From assembly GCF_030272615.1 (NCBI RefSeq), contig NC_081414.1, forward strand, positions 50,501,136 to 50,565,135: a stretch of DNA of 64,000 bases. The letters run 5' to 3'. The notes under the pieces are model-generated. The model had not been told where the DNA came from and did no database searches. It worked only from the letters and a program-made list of their open reading frames with translations. A program made the translations under genes and the position numbers. Positions 12,666-24,226 of this stretch are shown one piece after another (the first letter of the stretch is position 1; every line of letters begins with the position of its first letter). The stretch is from Cryptomeria japonica (lineage: Eukaryota > Streptophyta > Pinopsida > Cupressales > Cupressaceae).

Positions 12666-13950
12666 CTCTCCTGTAAAGGGTTAGATGGTAAAAAAGTTGG
12701 ATTTTAGTAGTTAGAATTAGTTAGATTTTTAGGAGTTAGAAGTTAGAACAGTTAGATGCAGTTTTTAGATTAGAAATAGAGTAGAACTGCTATAAGAAAT
12801 TGTTGTAATGACAGCCAAAATCAATATATGAACATTGAATTTGGTGTTTGTTATTTTGGTTTTATTCTATTTGCATGGTTTCCTTTTCAGCTGGTTAATT
12901 AGAGTTTAGTGGTTCTAATGGCAAAATGTGTGGGGGTATTGGATGCATTTCAAGTTCAAACCATTGGGGACCTGCTGATTGTAGGTCACCGTGCATGGTT
13001 ATTCTGAACCCAAAAATGTGCCTAGTTCAACTGTGAGTATTTGTCTCAGGCTGCACTAGAATTGGGTGCTTGAATGAATCCCCATAGTCTGAAAATCCAT
13101 TTATCCTTTGGAGCTTGCACCGTTCTTGTTGAGTTGTGAGGGTGTCTTTGGCAAAACAAGAATTGGTTTATGGAAATCTGTCTACTTGCTGCATTAGTTG
13201 TTATCATCATTGTCCTTAGGTCTCCTAAACCCTTCCCTTTTGATTTTATTTTCCCCATTTTGAGAATCGCAGCATTGTTGGATGCATACCAACTTGTTGT
13301 AAACATAAGCCCCCTTTGCTACTAACAAAACATATCAAACCGTTGAGTTATCCCGCAGTCAAGACCTAACAAAGTGAAACTTGAGGTTATCCCCCTTGAT
13401 CATTAAAAACAACATTAGGGATTTCCTTATTCAAGAGAGGATAGGATATCAACATTCTATTTTGCATTGTCCGGAGAGAGTTGGTAATCCGACTTTAGCC
13501 ACGTCAACACACCTCATTGAGATTGACTTGAGCAGTAGCACCCTAAAAAAAGGACATTGATATATCTATAGAAAATTTCACCAAATCTCAAAGATCTCAT
13601 AACATTCAAATAAATTCCCTTTCAATTCTATCATATGCTTTCTCAAAGTCTATTTGAGCCATGTAAATATTTTGCCTGGAATCTTTCATCCAATTCATCC
13701 CTTCCTGTCTTGTAAGGAGGTTCTCTAATATACACCTCTAATTAACAAAACTAGTTTTTTTTTGGATTGGATATCATAAAACCTTTACATAGCATCAACA
13801 AAAAACTAAGTTCGGCAGTATCAGGGGCACCAAGAGAAGGTGCATATAGCAAATATATAGTTATCGGGTACCTCCACTATATCAGGGATGATTACATTAA
13901 ATATACATATTTGTAAACAAAAATATCAGCAAAGAGACCTAAGCATCAGT

Positions 13951-16900
13951 CTAGGAAATTGAGATTTCAACATCTGGTGAAGTGTTGTTTTCCAGTGGGG
14001 GAAGCCATGCCACCCACCCCATATTTCCATCCTGCCACACTTCCACCCGACCATCGAGTATATCCTTTTTATGGGGATGGGAGGTGCGCTCACAAATCAG
14101 GTCAGCCTCCTCTTGAATAATCTCCATGTGCATCTGTCTACGATCCAATTGCCTCATAAAAGCCATCAGTGCTTGCTCAAAAGCTGCTTTGCCTGGTTCA
14201 TCCCTCTCCCAAGTGAATCCGTGTGACAGTTCATGGATGGAAACAGTAGTAGCCCCCTCCTTGATCAACCTGTCAAACTTGTCCGAGTCGAGCTTACGTA
14301 CAACAGTGACCTGCATGAAAATAGAATGAACAATGAGTCTCCTAAGAGACTCAGTGAGGTGCCTGGTATTGCTATTAAAGATGTTATCATTACGATACTT
14401 CCATATGAGCCAAAGAACCTCCAAAGAAAAACAAGACCAAAAGATATTTGCAATTCTCCTACAACCCTTGATATAGCCTAGAATAATATCTATGTATTCA
14501 AAAGAAACGGATTCCAAGTTAAAGCCAAACAGTCTCCATATTTCTTTTGCAAAATGGCATTCAAAAAAAATATGTTTCACAGTTTCAGGCACTCTACATA
14601 TGTTACAACTTAATAAAGTACCTTCCTTATTTTTTATGGGGAGTTTATTTAACAGCAGGCGCCAGCCAAAGAATTGTTTTTTTGGTTCATTATGGGCCAT
14701 CCAAAATCTACTCAGACTATCTTTCCAGGTCTTTGGCTCCCAGTTTAGGTCCCAGCATTTGTTAAGGTGCAGAAAAATGGTATCAGCCTCATTGAGTGTA
14801 GAATAGATGCATTTGGCTTTAAGGGAAGGGAGAGGTGTGCCATCAGTCCAGCAAAGTGCAGTCATGGGGGGGGCGAAGGAGAGGGGGTGGGAGGGGGGGA
14901 GAGTAGAGGATAAGGCCATTTTAAGTATGTTATACGTCCTGCTCTGGGATGTCGGGATAGAAAAGGTAAGTTTCAGCTCCTCCCACGATCTCAATTGGCC
15001 ATTTTCAAACAACTGCTCAAAGTATTTAATACCCATATTATGCCATTTCAGTGCAGAACAGCCATGGAGAGTGGCTAACGGTTTCCCATTATGAAATAGA
15101 TTCCACCATATTGATCTGTTATCAGCAATATTTCCCTGTATAGCGCCATTAACTTTGATATGTACCAAGTGTTTCACATGTTCCTAGGCCTTCCATAAGG
15201 ACTTGAAGATATCAGAACCAACCGGAGATACCTCAAACTGTCCCATAATAATATCAAGTATTGGGAGATCTTTCCATTTCTTGGCTTTCTTAGGGACCGA
15301 GCATATAATATTTTTTCTTATAAGAGCTTTCCATGGCTCATTACCTTCCATGGCCTTAAGAATCCACTTGGAAGCAAGAGCAATGCCCGGTAGCTTCAAT
15401 ACTTTCAACCCCATCCCACCAAATAGTTTATTCATAGTGCACCACTCCCATTTGACTGCATGTTGCTTCCTAGTACCCTTGCCATCTGACCATAAGAATT
15501 CCCTAATCTGCTTTTGAACATAATTAAATTGGCAATTTTTAAAGAGCCAGGCTGATGAGAAATAAATATTATATGAGGCCAATTTTTTTTGACACACCTG
15601 GAATCTTCCAGCTAAGGAGAGAAAGTTCCTATTCCACTTGGAGAGTTTCTTATCAATCTTGTTCCTTACCCATTCCCACATTTCTTTTAGATTTGGGAGA
15701 ACAGAAAAGGGAATACCTAGATATTTTACAATCTGTGTTGGGCCCAACCAATTGAGAGAAAACTTTGAGAGCCAGCCTGGAGGGTTGTCATCCCAACTAA
15801 GAAGATTGGACTTGTGCATAGCAATCTTGCTGCCAAGTGCTAGACAAAAGAGACCAATATTTTTCATCAGGGCAGCAAGGTTCTCTCCCTCAAGCTTAAT
15901 TAATAGTGCAGTGTCATCATCAAATTGGACATTATAGATTTCCTCCTTGTTAGGTAAGGAAATACCCCTAACAGGGGGAGTAGTAGAGGAGTCCTTAAGT
16001 AAGTAGAACATTGCATCAGGAGCTAGAACAAAAAGGGCAGGGGCTAAAGGGCACCCTTGTTTGATGGATCTAGTTAGTGCAAAATTGGAGGACCTTATTC
16101 CATTTACTTCAACGACAGCATTGGCATCACATAGCAGAGTTCTGACCATATTACAAAATTCAGGGGGGAAGCCTAATGATTGAAGCATCTGAATGATATA
16201 ATACCATTCTATCCTGTCATAAGCTTTCTCAAAATCTATGAGCAACATGGCTCCACTTTGTCCTGATTCCTTAGCCCAGTGGAGCGACTCCCAATGTGTA
16301 ATTAGGTTTTCTAGTATATAACGTCCTTCAACAAACTCTGTTTGAGTAGTACTGACAATCTTAGGCAAGATTTTCTCTAATCTGCATGCAATCAACTTAG
16401 CTAGGATTTTGTATGACACATTCAACAGTGTGATAGGTCTCCAATTTTTAAGTAGTGTTTTGTCGCCTTCCTTAGGAATTAGCTTAATCAGACCTCGGTT
16501 AATATTCTTGCCCAAGGAGCCAATATGTATCGCCTCAGTGTATAGGGAGTGAACATCATCAACAATCCATCCAATGTTTTCTTTATAAAATTCTATTGGA
16601 AACCCATCAGGGCCGAGGGAATTATCATTGCTAAGAGCCAAGATAGCTCCCCTGATTTCTTCTTTTGAAATAGCCATTTCAAGTATCCTACTATCCTCCT
16701 TGTCAATAAGTTGAGGGACTAAGGACATGACAATCTTTCTGGCATTTTCCTGTTCCTCCCTACCTGGTTCAGCAGAGAACAGGTCCTTGTAGACCTGAGC
16801 AAAGCACTCAAGAATTTCAGCTGGTTCAGAGAGGTTCTTATTCTGCTCCCAGATGGTGTCAATTTTTTCTCTGGCTTGTTTCATTTTAAGAATCGGGAAG

Positions 16901-17004
16901 AAGAATTTAGATCGTCGATCTCCAGTGTCTAACCAATTTAATTTAGGCCTAGTTCTCCACCCTTTGATTTTCTGATTCTGCAGTCTTCTAAGATCAGTCT
17001 TGAC
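13951..17004 (-). pseudogene. L1 ORF2: reverse transcriptase and C-terminal zinc domain
   Basis: Two frames in the same phase separated by a single TAG (15184-15186). The first (to about 17004) has the RT blocks NSLGPDGFPIEFYK, KLIPKEGDKTLLKNWRPITL, LLIDFEKAYDRIEWYYI, SIKQGCPLAPALF and FDDDTALLI. The second (13951-15177) has the zinc-binding segment FFGWRLLLNKLPIKNKEGT followed by CNICRVPETVKHIFFEC. The RT active site reads FDDD where FADD is usual; both catalytic aspartates remain. A chance extension into the hAT terminus (17005-17100) is not part of the gene. Removing hAT plus one TSD puts this region in frame with the endonuclease at 21237-22169. Confidence 0.92.
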
Positions 17005-17009
17005 CAAAG

Positions 17010-17095
17010 AAACGGGACTCGGACTCGGCAAGGCCGACTCGGACTCGGACTCGGGACTCGGCGTCAGACTCGGCTGGACTCGGGAAAGTGAAAAA
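17010..17095. repeat. hAT subterminal ACTCGG repeats, left end
   Basis: Clustered copies of GACTCGG next to the left terminal inverted repeat. A matching inverted cluster lies inside the right end (about 21035-21215). Such subterminal repeats are known transposase-binding sites in hAT elements; binding here is inferred. Confidence 0.75.
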
Positions 17096-17413
17096 CTCAA
17101 GAAATTTAGAGATTTTTAAAGATTTAAAACTTGTTTCAGACACCCTTTATTGAATACACCTTAAAGACACAAAAACATCATTAAACTCGGCTCATTTGAT
17201 TACATACACAAGTATACATCAATCACATAAGCATAAACACAAATTGTAGCTGAAGAAAATAAGAAACATAGATATATAAATATTGTCAAATGTATACAAT
17301 ATTACAAAACTCATGGAATAAAAAATCCATGTCATCATATGATCATCATCAAATGTTTCATACAAATACCAAAGGTAAATAGTAAAACTAAATACAACTA
17401 CAAGTGTACAAGC

Positions 17414-20382
17414 CTATGGCTGAGATGGCAGTGCACACTCTCGCTCCGGCCCCCTGCGAAGGCGTTTAAAGTAGGTCCTGGATGATTCAGCAGCCATAGT
17501 TGCTCCCCGTGACACCATGCCATGCTCACCAACATCAGGAACGACTGTGTCATGCTCACCAACATCAAGAACAGCTGTGTCACTCTGAGTCTCAGTATTT
17601 CCTGTCTCTGCTCGTGTTCTCTGCTCCTCCTCTGCCATGGCTACAGCCTCAGCCTCTATATCTACCTGGTCGATCCAATCAATGTCATCATCACTAAATA
17701 CAGCTGTAGGAGTCCCAGGAGCTGTCTGATTCTCATTGGCCCACTCTGCTTCAAGATCAACCTCATCTAGAATGATAGGAGACATGTCAACTGTTGCATT
17801 CTTTCTCATTCTCAGGCGGAGGTTGTAGTGAACAAAGACGAGATCATTCATCTTCTCCACAGATAATCTATTGCGCCTCTTGGAGTGTATGTGCTCAAAC
17901 ATACTCCAATTGCGCTCACAACCTGATGCGCTGCATGGTTGGCTCAAGATACGAATGGCCAACTTCTGAACATTTGGTGTCTCTGGGCCAAAAAAGTTCC
18001 GCCAATGATCTGAGTTTGAAATGAGAAAAATAAATAAAATCAGTCTCACTCATGAACTCATTTAACAAGTTACAATATAGTATTGAATAAAACTAAAATT
18101 AAGCCTAACAATTTATTTTTACCTGGCATCATAGTTGTTCTTGCGTGTTTGGCGACAAGACGAGAGAAGGTCTCCCCTTGTGCATCTGAGAACATCTGTA
18201 GCTCTCGAAAAAGGTCTATCTGAGAAGTACCGGCAGGTCCCATCTTCTCCATGATTTCATATAGCCCATTAAGGACCTCCGCATCAGCCTTGAAAGAAGG
18301 GATAAAACGGAATGCCGGATTCAGATAATACGCTGCCGCATGGATGGGCCTATGTAGCTGATGATGCCATCTCCTATCAATGATCTCCCAAATGGGACCA
18401 TACTTGCTCTCATTTGCTCCATAGACGAATTTGATGGCCTCCTTCGCCCTATCCATGCCCTCATATATATAGCCCATTGCGGGCATATCTCCATCCGCAA
18501 CTCGCAACAAAACCACCAAGGGCTTAACAAACTGCAAAATTGAAAATATTGTGTAATTTAGAAAAATGAGCAAATAAGAGAATACATATAATAAGTTATA
18601 AAACATGAAGCTAAATTGTAGAATTTATAAAAAAATTACCTTCACTATCTCATCACAAGGGACCCAAAAGCCTTGCTCATCAAAAATGCAGTCTGCCATC
18701 TCTATCCTTGCAGGGGTGGTAGCATAGGATGAGGAAGACCACTCCTCACCAACAATCATACGTCTCAAGGCAGGCTTAGACCTAACCATGGACTGCAATG
18801 TGAGGAAGTTTGTGGCAAATCTTGTGATTCCTGGATGATGCAACTCCTTCTGCTCTGTGTATTGTCTCATAAGAGCCAACACCCATGAATGATTATATAC
18901 AAATTTGCAGACATTTCTTGCCCTTTCTACACATGTCTTGACCCATGGGATTTTTCCAATATCCTCCAACATGAGGTCAATGCAATGAGCAGCACATGGA
19001 GTCCAAACTATAGATGGGTGCCTCTCCATCAATATTCTACCTGCAGCAACATAATTTGTTGCATTGTAAATTGTAATTAATGGAGGTACAAACTACAAGA
19101 TAGTAATTAATTTGCAAACAAAATTAGTTTGTAATCAAAAGTTTACCCGCAGCAACATAATTTGCTGCATTGTTGGTCACCACCTATACCACGTTCTCCT
19201 CACCCACATCTTCAATCACCTCCTCTATCTGCTCACATAGGTAGGTGGCATTCTTGCAATGGGCGGAGGCATCAATGGACTTGATGAAAACGGTGCCCCC
19301 TGAAATAAAAAAATAAAGCTAGGTCAATGATCATTCAATAAACCATTAGATAAAAAATAAAAAATGAAAGACTATATGAAACTAAAATTAATCAATCACC
19401 TGCGGAAGAAACAAGAAAATTAAGGAGAGTTCTATTTCTCCTATCCGTCCAACCATCAGTCATGATGGTGCAACCTTTAGTGCTCCATATGTGGCGTTGT
19501 TCATCTAAATCCTTTTTCACATCATCCACCATTTGAGACAAAATGGGTCCCCTCAAATCACCCTCACTAGGGGCTTTGAACCCCGCCCCGCATATGGTAA
19601 TGGCATCAACCATTTGTTGCCAATAAGGAGACCTGTCACAAAGAAACTCAATGAGATAAGTTAAGTATAAAAATTCAATGAGATAAGTTAAGTATAAAAA
19701 TTAAAACAATCAAAGTTATCAAACATAAAAGTAAAACATTCACCTGGCTACAAAGAATGGAATACAGCTGTAACTCCAAAACCTGCCAATTGCCATTTTA
19801 GCAGCATCATGGACCTCCTTGTTCCAACCCATGCCCTCAAGCGACGGTTGGGACCCAGGAATAGTGCGAGGCACAAAGAAGGAATCCAACCTAGATTTAC
19901 GAATCCTAGGTCCAATGGTAACATTCCCACTACAACTACTAGTGGTAGGAGCATGAGAAGTGGCGGTGGCATTGCCACTTATAGAAGCAGAAGCAGAAAC
20001 GGAAGCACCAGCAGTAGCAAACTGAGTGGGGACGATATGGAGGTAAGGAAGAAGGGCCTCCAACACAACCTATCTGTGTCCCTCTTCCTAAAACTTTCTC
20101 TCTCCCAATGGCCGCTCGATCCTCCTTTTGTTTCTTTTTTCTTTCAATCTCCTCAACCATTACATAACAATCACGTATGGCCTCAGAGACTGCTTTTAGG
20201 CATGGTTCGGCATCATGTCCACGCACACCAGCAATATGGTATTTCAGCCTATATATACCTCCATGGAATATTGTTTTGCAAAACATACATTTTGTTTGCC
20301 CCTTTCCTTGCCCTGGAAAATCCTCATGATATTTCCAAGCAGGGTCCTTTCTCATGGGGAGTCTAGAAGCTGAAGTAGACAT
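17414..20382 (-). pseudogene. hAT transposase (BED finger, DUF659, dimerisation domain), one nonsense codon
   Basis: The ATG at 20380-20382 starts MSTSASRLPMRKDPAWKYH. A BED-type finger (CMFCKTIFHGGIYRLKYH) follows. Exons supported by GT/AG sites are 20382-19744, 19632-19400 (TIMTDGWTDRRNRTLLNF, DUF659), 19299-19147, 19040-18640 (WTPCAAHCIDLMLEDIGKI), 18531-18123 (AAYYLNPAFRF) and 18009-17414 (hAT dimerisation, SASGCERNWSMFEHIHSKRR). Exon 3 has an in-frame TAG at 19184-19186 where a glutamine is usual. A frame change near 20060-20090 between the finger and the next segment is a small frameshift or a wrongly placed exon boundary. The rest is well preserved. Confidence 0.88.
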
Positions 20383-21034
20383 TTTAGGATTGTTTTGTGA
20401 AAGTTGAAGTTGAGGCAAATAATAAAGTGAAGTTTGCTGCAATAAAACATTACAAATACAAAATAAAATTAATACATACATTGAAAAAAACTAAAGTAGG
20501 GTTTGTAAATTTTTTTAAAAAAAAATTGTAGGGTTTGTCAAACCCTACAATTTTAAAAAAATAAAATTTACAAACCCTACATACAACCCTACATAGTACA
20601 ACTACATACTACATGCTACATACAAATTACAAACATACAAAAGATCTTGCATACAAGAAAATGTAAAACTTTCAAAATAAATGAATAGAAAATGGAATTT
20701 TTGCATATAAGAAACAAAATAATGTTAAAAAAAACAATCTTACCTCTTACAACAAGCTTGAAATGAGCTGCAAACTCTTCCTATCCAACTCTTGATGCAC
20801 CAAATCGAAACACAATGTAGCTCCAATGTGAAAAATTGAAGAAAACTTGAGCTTCCTCCTTGCTGGTTTTTCTTCTATGCACCCTTGTTTTTCTTCCCAA
20901 CTCACTTTACTCTTCCTTTTTTTGCAAGTGAGTGAAATGAAAGTCACTTTTAGGGCTAGAAGACAATTAACATTAAAAAACGGATTTAAAAAAACTTTAC
21001 AAACTATTTTTTTTTTGACTTTTTATTTGCTGCC

Positions 21035-21215
21035 AACGCCGGCCGAGTCCAGGGCTCGGGACTCGCTGAGTTTGGCGATTTTGGGCCAAAATCGTCAACT
21101 CGGCGAGTCTGGCGAGTTTAGCCTCCAGACTCGGCCGAGTCCGAGTCCGAGCCCCTGGGACTCGTTTGGCCTGACTCGAACCCGGACTCGCCGAGTTTAG
21201 GCGATTTCGGGCGAG
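21035..21215. repeat. hAT subterminal CGAGT repeats, right end
   Basis: Dense copies of CCGAGTCC, GCGAGT and related motifs in inverted orientation to the left-end cluster, just inside the right terminal inverted repeat. They are probably transposase-binding sites, by analogy with other hAT elements. Confidence 0.75.
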
Positions 21216-21236
21216 TCCCGTTTCTCTGGTCTTGAC

Positions 21237-22330
21237 CCTAATAAACTGGTTGGTGAGTGATACATTCTCAGGATCCCCTTGAAGCTCCAGCTCAGCCACT
21301 TGGAGGGCATTATGCAGTTGTAACTCAGAGGCTCTGGCATCCGTACCCTCCTTTTTACCCACAGCTTGACAGAGTGAGGTCCAGGTTTTAACATTTTGGT
21401 TCCATCTGTCTATGTTGGACATTTGGCAATTACCATATTTATTAAACATTATGACCAGACACAGGGCACATTTCAGGTCCTCATCCATTAGTAGACTAGT
21501 GTTCATTGTAAAGTTTGAGCTAGGGTTTGGTGGGGTCACCCTACTATCAGTTATCTTTAGCCCAATCATAATAGGGTGATGATCTGATAATGTATATGGT
21601 ATGACAGTATATTGAACCCCCTCATCATTTTTATTAATTTCGAAGAAATCTTTGTTGAAATAAAATCTATCAAGCCTGCAATAGACTCTTTTATTATACT
21701 GTTGATGATTACACCAAGTGTACCATATTGATTTATACTCATCCTTCTTTCCTGCTAAAGGATCGATCAATCTCATCTTGTTAACCATCCTTTCCCACTG
21801 CACTCTCTCAACACCCTTCCATTCCACCTTGTTACCTCCCTGTTTATCTTGAGCATTTACTACCATGTTGAAATCTCCTCCCAAGAACCAGGGGATATCC
21901 TCCAAGTTAGCAATCCATTCCCACATACTCCCTCTTTCCTGGTAGTCATTGGAGGCAGAAATTGAGCAGATGCCAAAGGTGGAGTTGTCATTTTGAAATG
22001 ATAGCCCATACTGTCCTTGCACAAGGGGATTGCCCCCATTTTTCACCTTATTTGCCCATTTAGGCTTTAATAAAATTGCAGCTCCCCCTCTTCCTTTAGG
22101 GTGATTGGTATAGAGGGGAGTAGCCTCCCTCCAAATGGATTTTAGTCCAACTTCTAAGGTGAATCCCACTGATTTTAACTCTGGAGCATAAGACAGTCAA
22201 TATCTTTGTGCATATTTAGAAATCTTTTGACCACATATTTCCTATTAGGGGACCTCAAGGTCCCTGATGTTCCATGAGATGGCTTTCAACATTAGGAGGA
22301 TTGTTCAGTAGTATCCATCGGGGACTTAAA
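21237..22330 (-). pseudogene. L1 ORF2 endonuclease domain
   Basis: From 22169 the frame is open: GFTLEVGLKSIWREATPLY, KGRGGAAILLKPKW, DIPWFLGGDFNMVVNAQDK, YCRLDRFYFN and LSDHHPIMIGLK are the APE-type endonuclease motifs in order, including the GDFN and SDHHP catalytic blocks. Upstream (about 22170-22330) the expected beginning KAISWNIRDLE is present but interrupted by stops and a frame change. The domain ends at the hAT insertion site and continues as RT at 17004. Confidence 0.88.
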
Positions 22331-22343
22331 CCCCTCGAAGCAC

Positions 22344-22913
22344 TTAGGCATCAAAAGTCATTGTTGAAAGTGGTCTACCTCTTTTTTTCCTTAGTTCAGA
22401 GAGTTCTTCGGGTCCCAATGATTCCTTCCTAATTGATGCCTCCTTAGATACCCTAGGAGATCTTTTCCTCCTTTTTTTCTTAGATTTATTTCCAGATAGG
22501 TCTTCTTCCCCATTATTAGAACCAAAATCAAAGACTCTAGAATCTGTAGAAAATGGCTTATCCCCACCATTGTTGATAACCTCAAAGTCATCAGATTTCA
22601 AACAAGGTCCAGTGCCATGGTCATCCTCTATGGTTTGGTCGGAAGGGGGGATGGTAAGCCCCATTACCCCATCAATGTCACCTGATGTTAGTTCAAGGGG
22701 TGTGGTGGGGGTTGGTGCTCCCTCACCCTCAACCTTGGCCTCCAAGGGAGTATTTGAAACGACAGCTATGGGAGGGATGCTCTTATCCCCAAGAATGTCA
22801 CAATTGCCCCTACATTCAGCCCCCGAAGGGGTTTGCCTTACAAAGCAGATGGCATTGGTGGTATCTTGAGGACCACCATCATCCCCTTCGATCAACTCAT
22901 GGAGGAAGGGCAT
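22344..22913 (-). pseudogene. L1 ORF1 C-terminal tail
   Basis: A 189-codon frame with acidic and basic low-complexity sequence, ending KKRGRPLSTMTFDA. It lies between the zinc-knuckle ORF1 (22949-24226) and the endonuclease. It is probably the tail of ORF1 displaced by a frameshift or stop near 22913-22949. No separate domain is recognised. Confidence 0.6.
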
Positions 22914-22948
22914 GGTATAGGACTCAATCTCCTTTTTTGATTACTTAT

Positions 22949-24226
22949 TTACAATTCAAGTTGTTTTCTGTGTTTTGCAGCCATTTTCAGTTTTTCAAGG
23001 ACAATTTGTTGTGCATTTTGGGTTCTGGGTCCACCATTATTAGTGGAAAAGCCAACCACATTAGGTTCCAGTGGGCTAAGGATACTGGCAGCCAAATTGG
23101 CCTCTTTTATGGCCTTTTGATATTTAACTAAACACTCAGCAATCGAGGGAGGAGCATTGGGTGGATTAGGGCAGCCTTGAGGGTGGTAGTTAGAGAGTGG
23201 AGGATCAGGGCCGAGTGGAGGTGGCGGGTCGGGAGGGTTAGGTTGAGAATGGTTGGGGGGGATGGGAGGTGAAGATTCAGGGTGTAATGGGGGAGGGGTA
23301 GGGTCAGTCTGTTTAGGGTTCGAGGGGTCTTCCGAGGCAGAGGGTAGAGAATGCCGAACCGAGGTCTTCTTGGAAGGAGCGACATTCTTCCCCGCTAACA
23401 GAGGGCAATTTTTGAGGAAGTGTCCACTTCTTCTGCACTTATGACATGCATTAATTCCCCCCAAATACTCTAAGGGACATGAAAATAACTGGTTTTCAAT
23501 ACAGATATCAATTTCAGAGGGAAGAGCCGAGCTAGGATTGAAGGCAATGAGCACTCTCGCGTCCATATGGGGTAATAAAGCAGCAAAAGAATCAATTTTA
23601 ATCACTTTGCCTAAAGGTTCGGTAATTTTTGAGATGCAGTTCCATAGAAAAGGCGGAACATTTTTAATAACGACCCATTTAGGGTTAGATAATGCCATTT
23701 TTTCCTCATTACATGCAACAGGGTTCCAAGGAACGGCCCTAAAACAAGCATTTCCTACATTCCAAAATTGCTTTTCGAGCACTTTCTTCTGTGTTTCTTT
23801 ATCATTGAAAAAAATAAGGAATAACCCTTTTTGTAACATTCTATAGAAGGAAAAATGAATGCCAAGCTTTGTAAACCAAATATCTTGAAACCATCTATTT
23901 AAATATTGTCTAGACGACATTCTATCTACATCAAGGGCTGCTAAAAATATTGCAGAATCCCAAAGTCTAGAAATTTCCTTAGAAATACATTCTACCATGA
24001 AAGTATTAGGTTTAATGACAACTTTTGGAGCCAAGGCAACCTCACCTTCTTCGCGGGCCTGGCTTGCTGCTGCATCATGGAGGACCTCCGGCTTGAACCT
24101 CGCATCCTCCGGGTAGGTGGTGCAATGTCCTTCAACGACCTGGCGGAATGATTTCTTCCCTCCGGCGTTACTCTGGTTAGTTTTAATATCGACCCCAACC
24201 CTACTTTTCTCCATTAATGGAGACAC
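22949..24226 (-). CDS. L1 ORF1 (DUF4283-like and zinc-knuckle RNA-binding protein)
   Basis: A 425-codon open frame starting MSPLMEKSRVGVDIK. Residues of about 75-230 fit the plant L1 ORF1 DUF4283 pattern (FWNVGNACFRAVPWNP, PKWVVIKNVPPFLWN). A CCHC knuckle CHKCRRSGHFLKNC follows near residue 260, then a proline-rich stretch. In plant L1 elements this protein coats the RNA. The frame ends before the basic tail at 22344-22913, so the protein may be truncated. Confidence 0.85.
   Translation of the reverse strand: MSPLMEKSRVGVDIKTNQSNAGGKKSFRQVVEGHCTTYPEDARFKPEVLHDAAASQAREEGEVALAPKVVIKPNTFMVECISKEISRLWDSAIFLAALDVDRMSSRQYLNRWFQDIWFTKLGIHFSFYRMLQKGLFLIFFNDKETQKKVLEKQFWNVGNACFRAVPWNPVACNEEKMALSNPKWVVIKNVPPFLWNCISKITEPLGKVIKIDSFAALLPHMDARVLIAFNPSSALPSEIDICIENQLFSCPLEYLGGINACHKCRRSGHFLKNCPLLAGKNVAPSKKTSVRHSLPSASEDPSNPKQTDPTPPPLHPESSPPIPPNHSQPNPPDPPPPLGPDPPLSNYHPQGCPNPPNAPPSIAECLVKYQKAIKEANLAASILSPLEPNVVGFSTNNGGPRTQNAQQIVLEKLKMAAKHRKQLEL

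Larger units (their letters stand above)
3477..13509 (+). mobile_element. LTR-like unit C1 (solo LTR), split by a Copia element
   Basis: It begins TGTTGTGCGTTATGCACAC and ends CCACGTCAACA. Identical 5-bp flanks CACCT (3472-3476 and 13510-13514) show it inserted as a unit into the older L1. Without the Copia insertion it is about 3.3 kb. A hairpin (CCCCTGTC, TCG, GACAGGGG) followed by ACCCCC sits near 3500. A TATAAAA box at 12659 lies 850 bp from the 3' end. The end sequences, the hairpin, and a CAAGAGAGGATA motif near 13432 link it to LTR1, LTR2 and units A and B. No coding region, primer site or second LTR is present, so a solo LTR formed by LTR-LTR recombination is the simplest reading. Confidence 0.82.
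17005..21228 (-). mobile_element. hAT DNA transposon (DUF659-type), near complete
   Basis: A 4224-bp element with terminal inverted repeats CAAAGAAACGGGACTCG at the left and its near-exact complement CGAGTCCCGTTTCTCTG at the right. The flanking 8-bp duplication GTCTTGAC (16997-17004 and 21229-21236) is the hAT hallmark. It contains a six-exon transposase gene on the minus strand. It inserted into the L1 ORF2, between endonuclease and RT. One nonsense codon in the transposase suggests it now depends on another source of transposase. Confidence 0.95.

Noticed and set aside
14126-15937. Several + strand open frames opposite the L1 RT.
   Set aside because: They are antisense shadows of a well-supported minus-strand gene.
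17005-17100. N-terminal extension of the L1 RT frame (MSFSLSRVQPSLTPSPES).
   Set aside because: It lies inside the hAT terminal and subterminal repeats, so it is a chance in-frame fusion.
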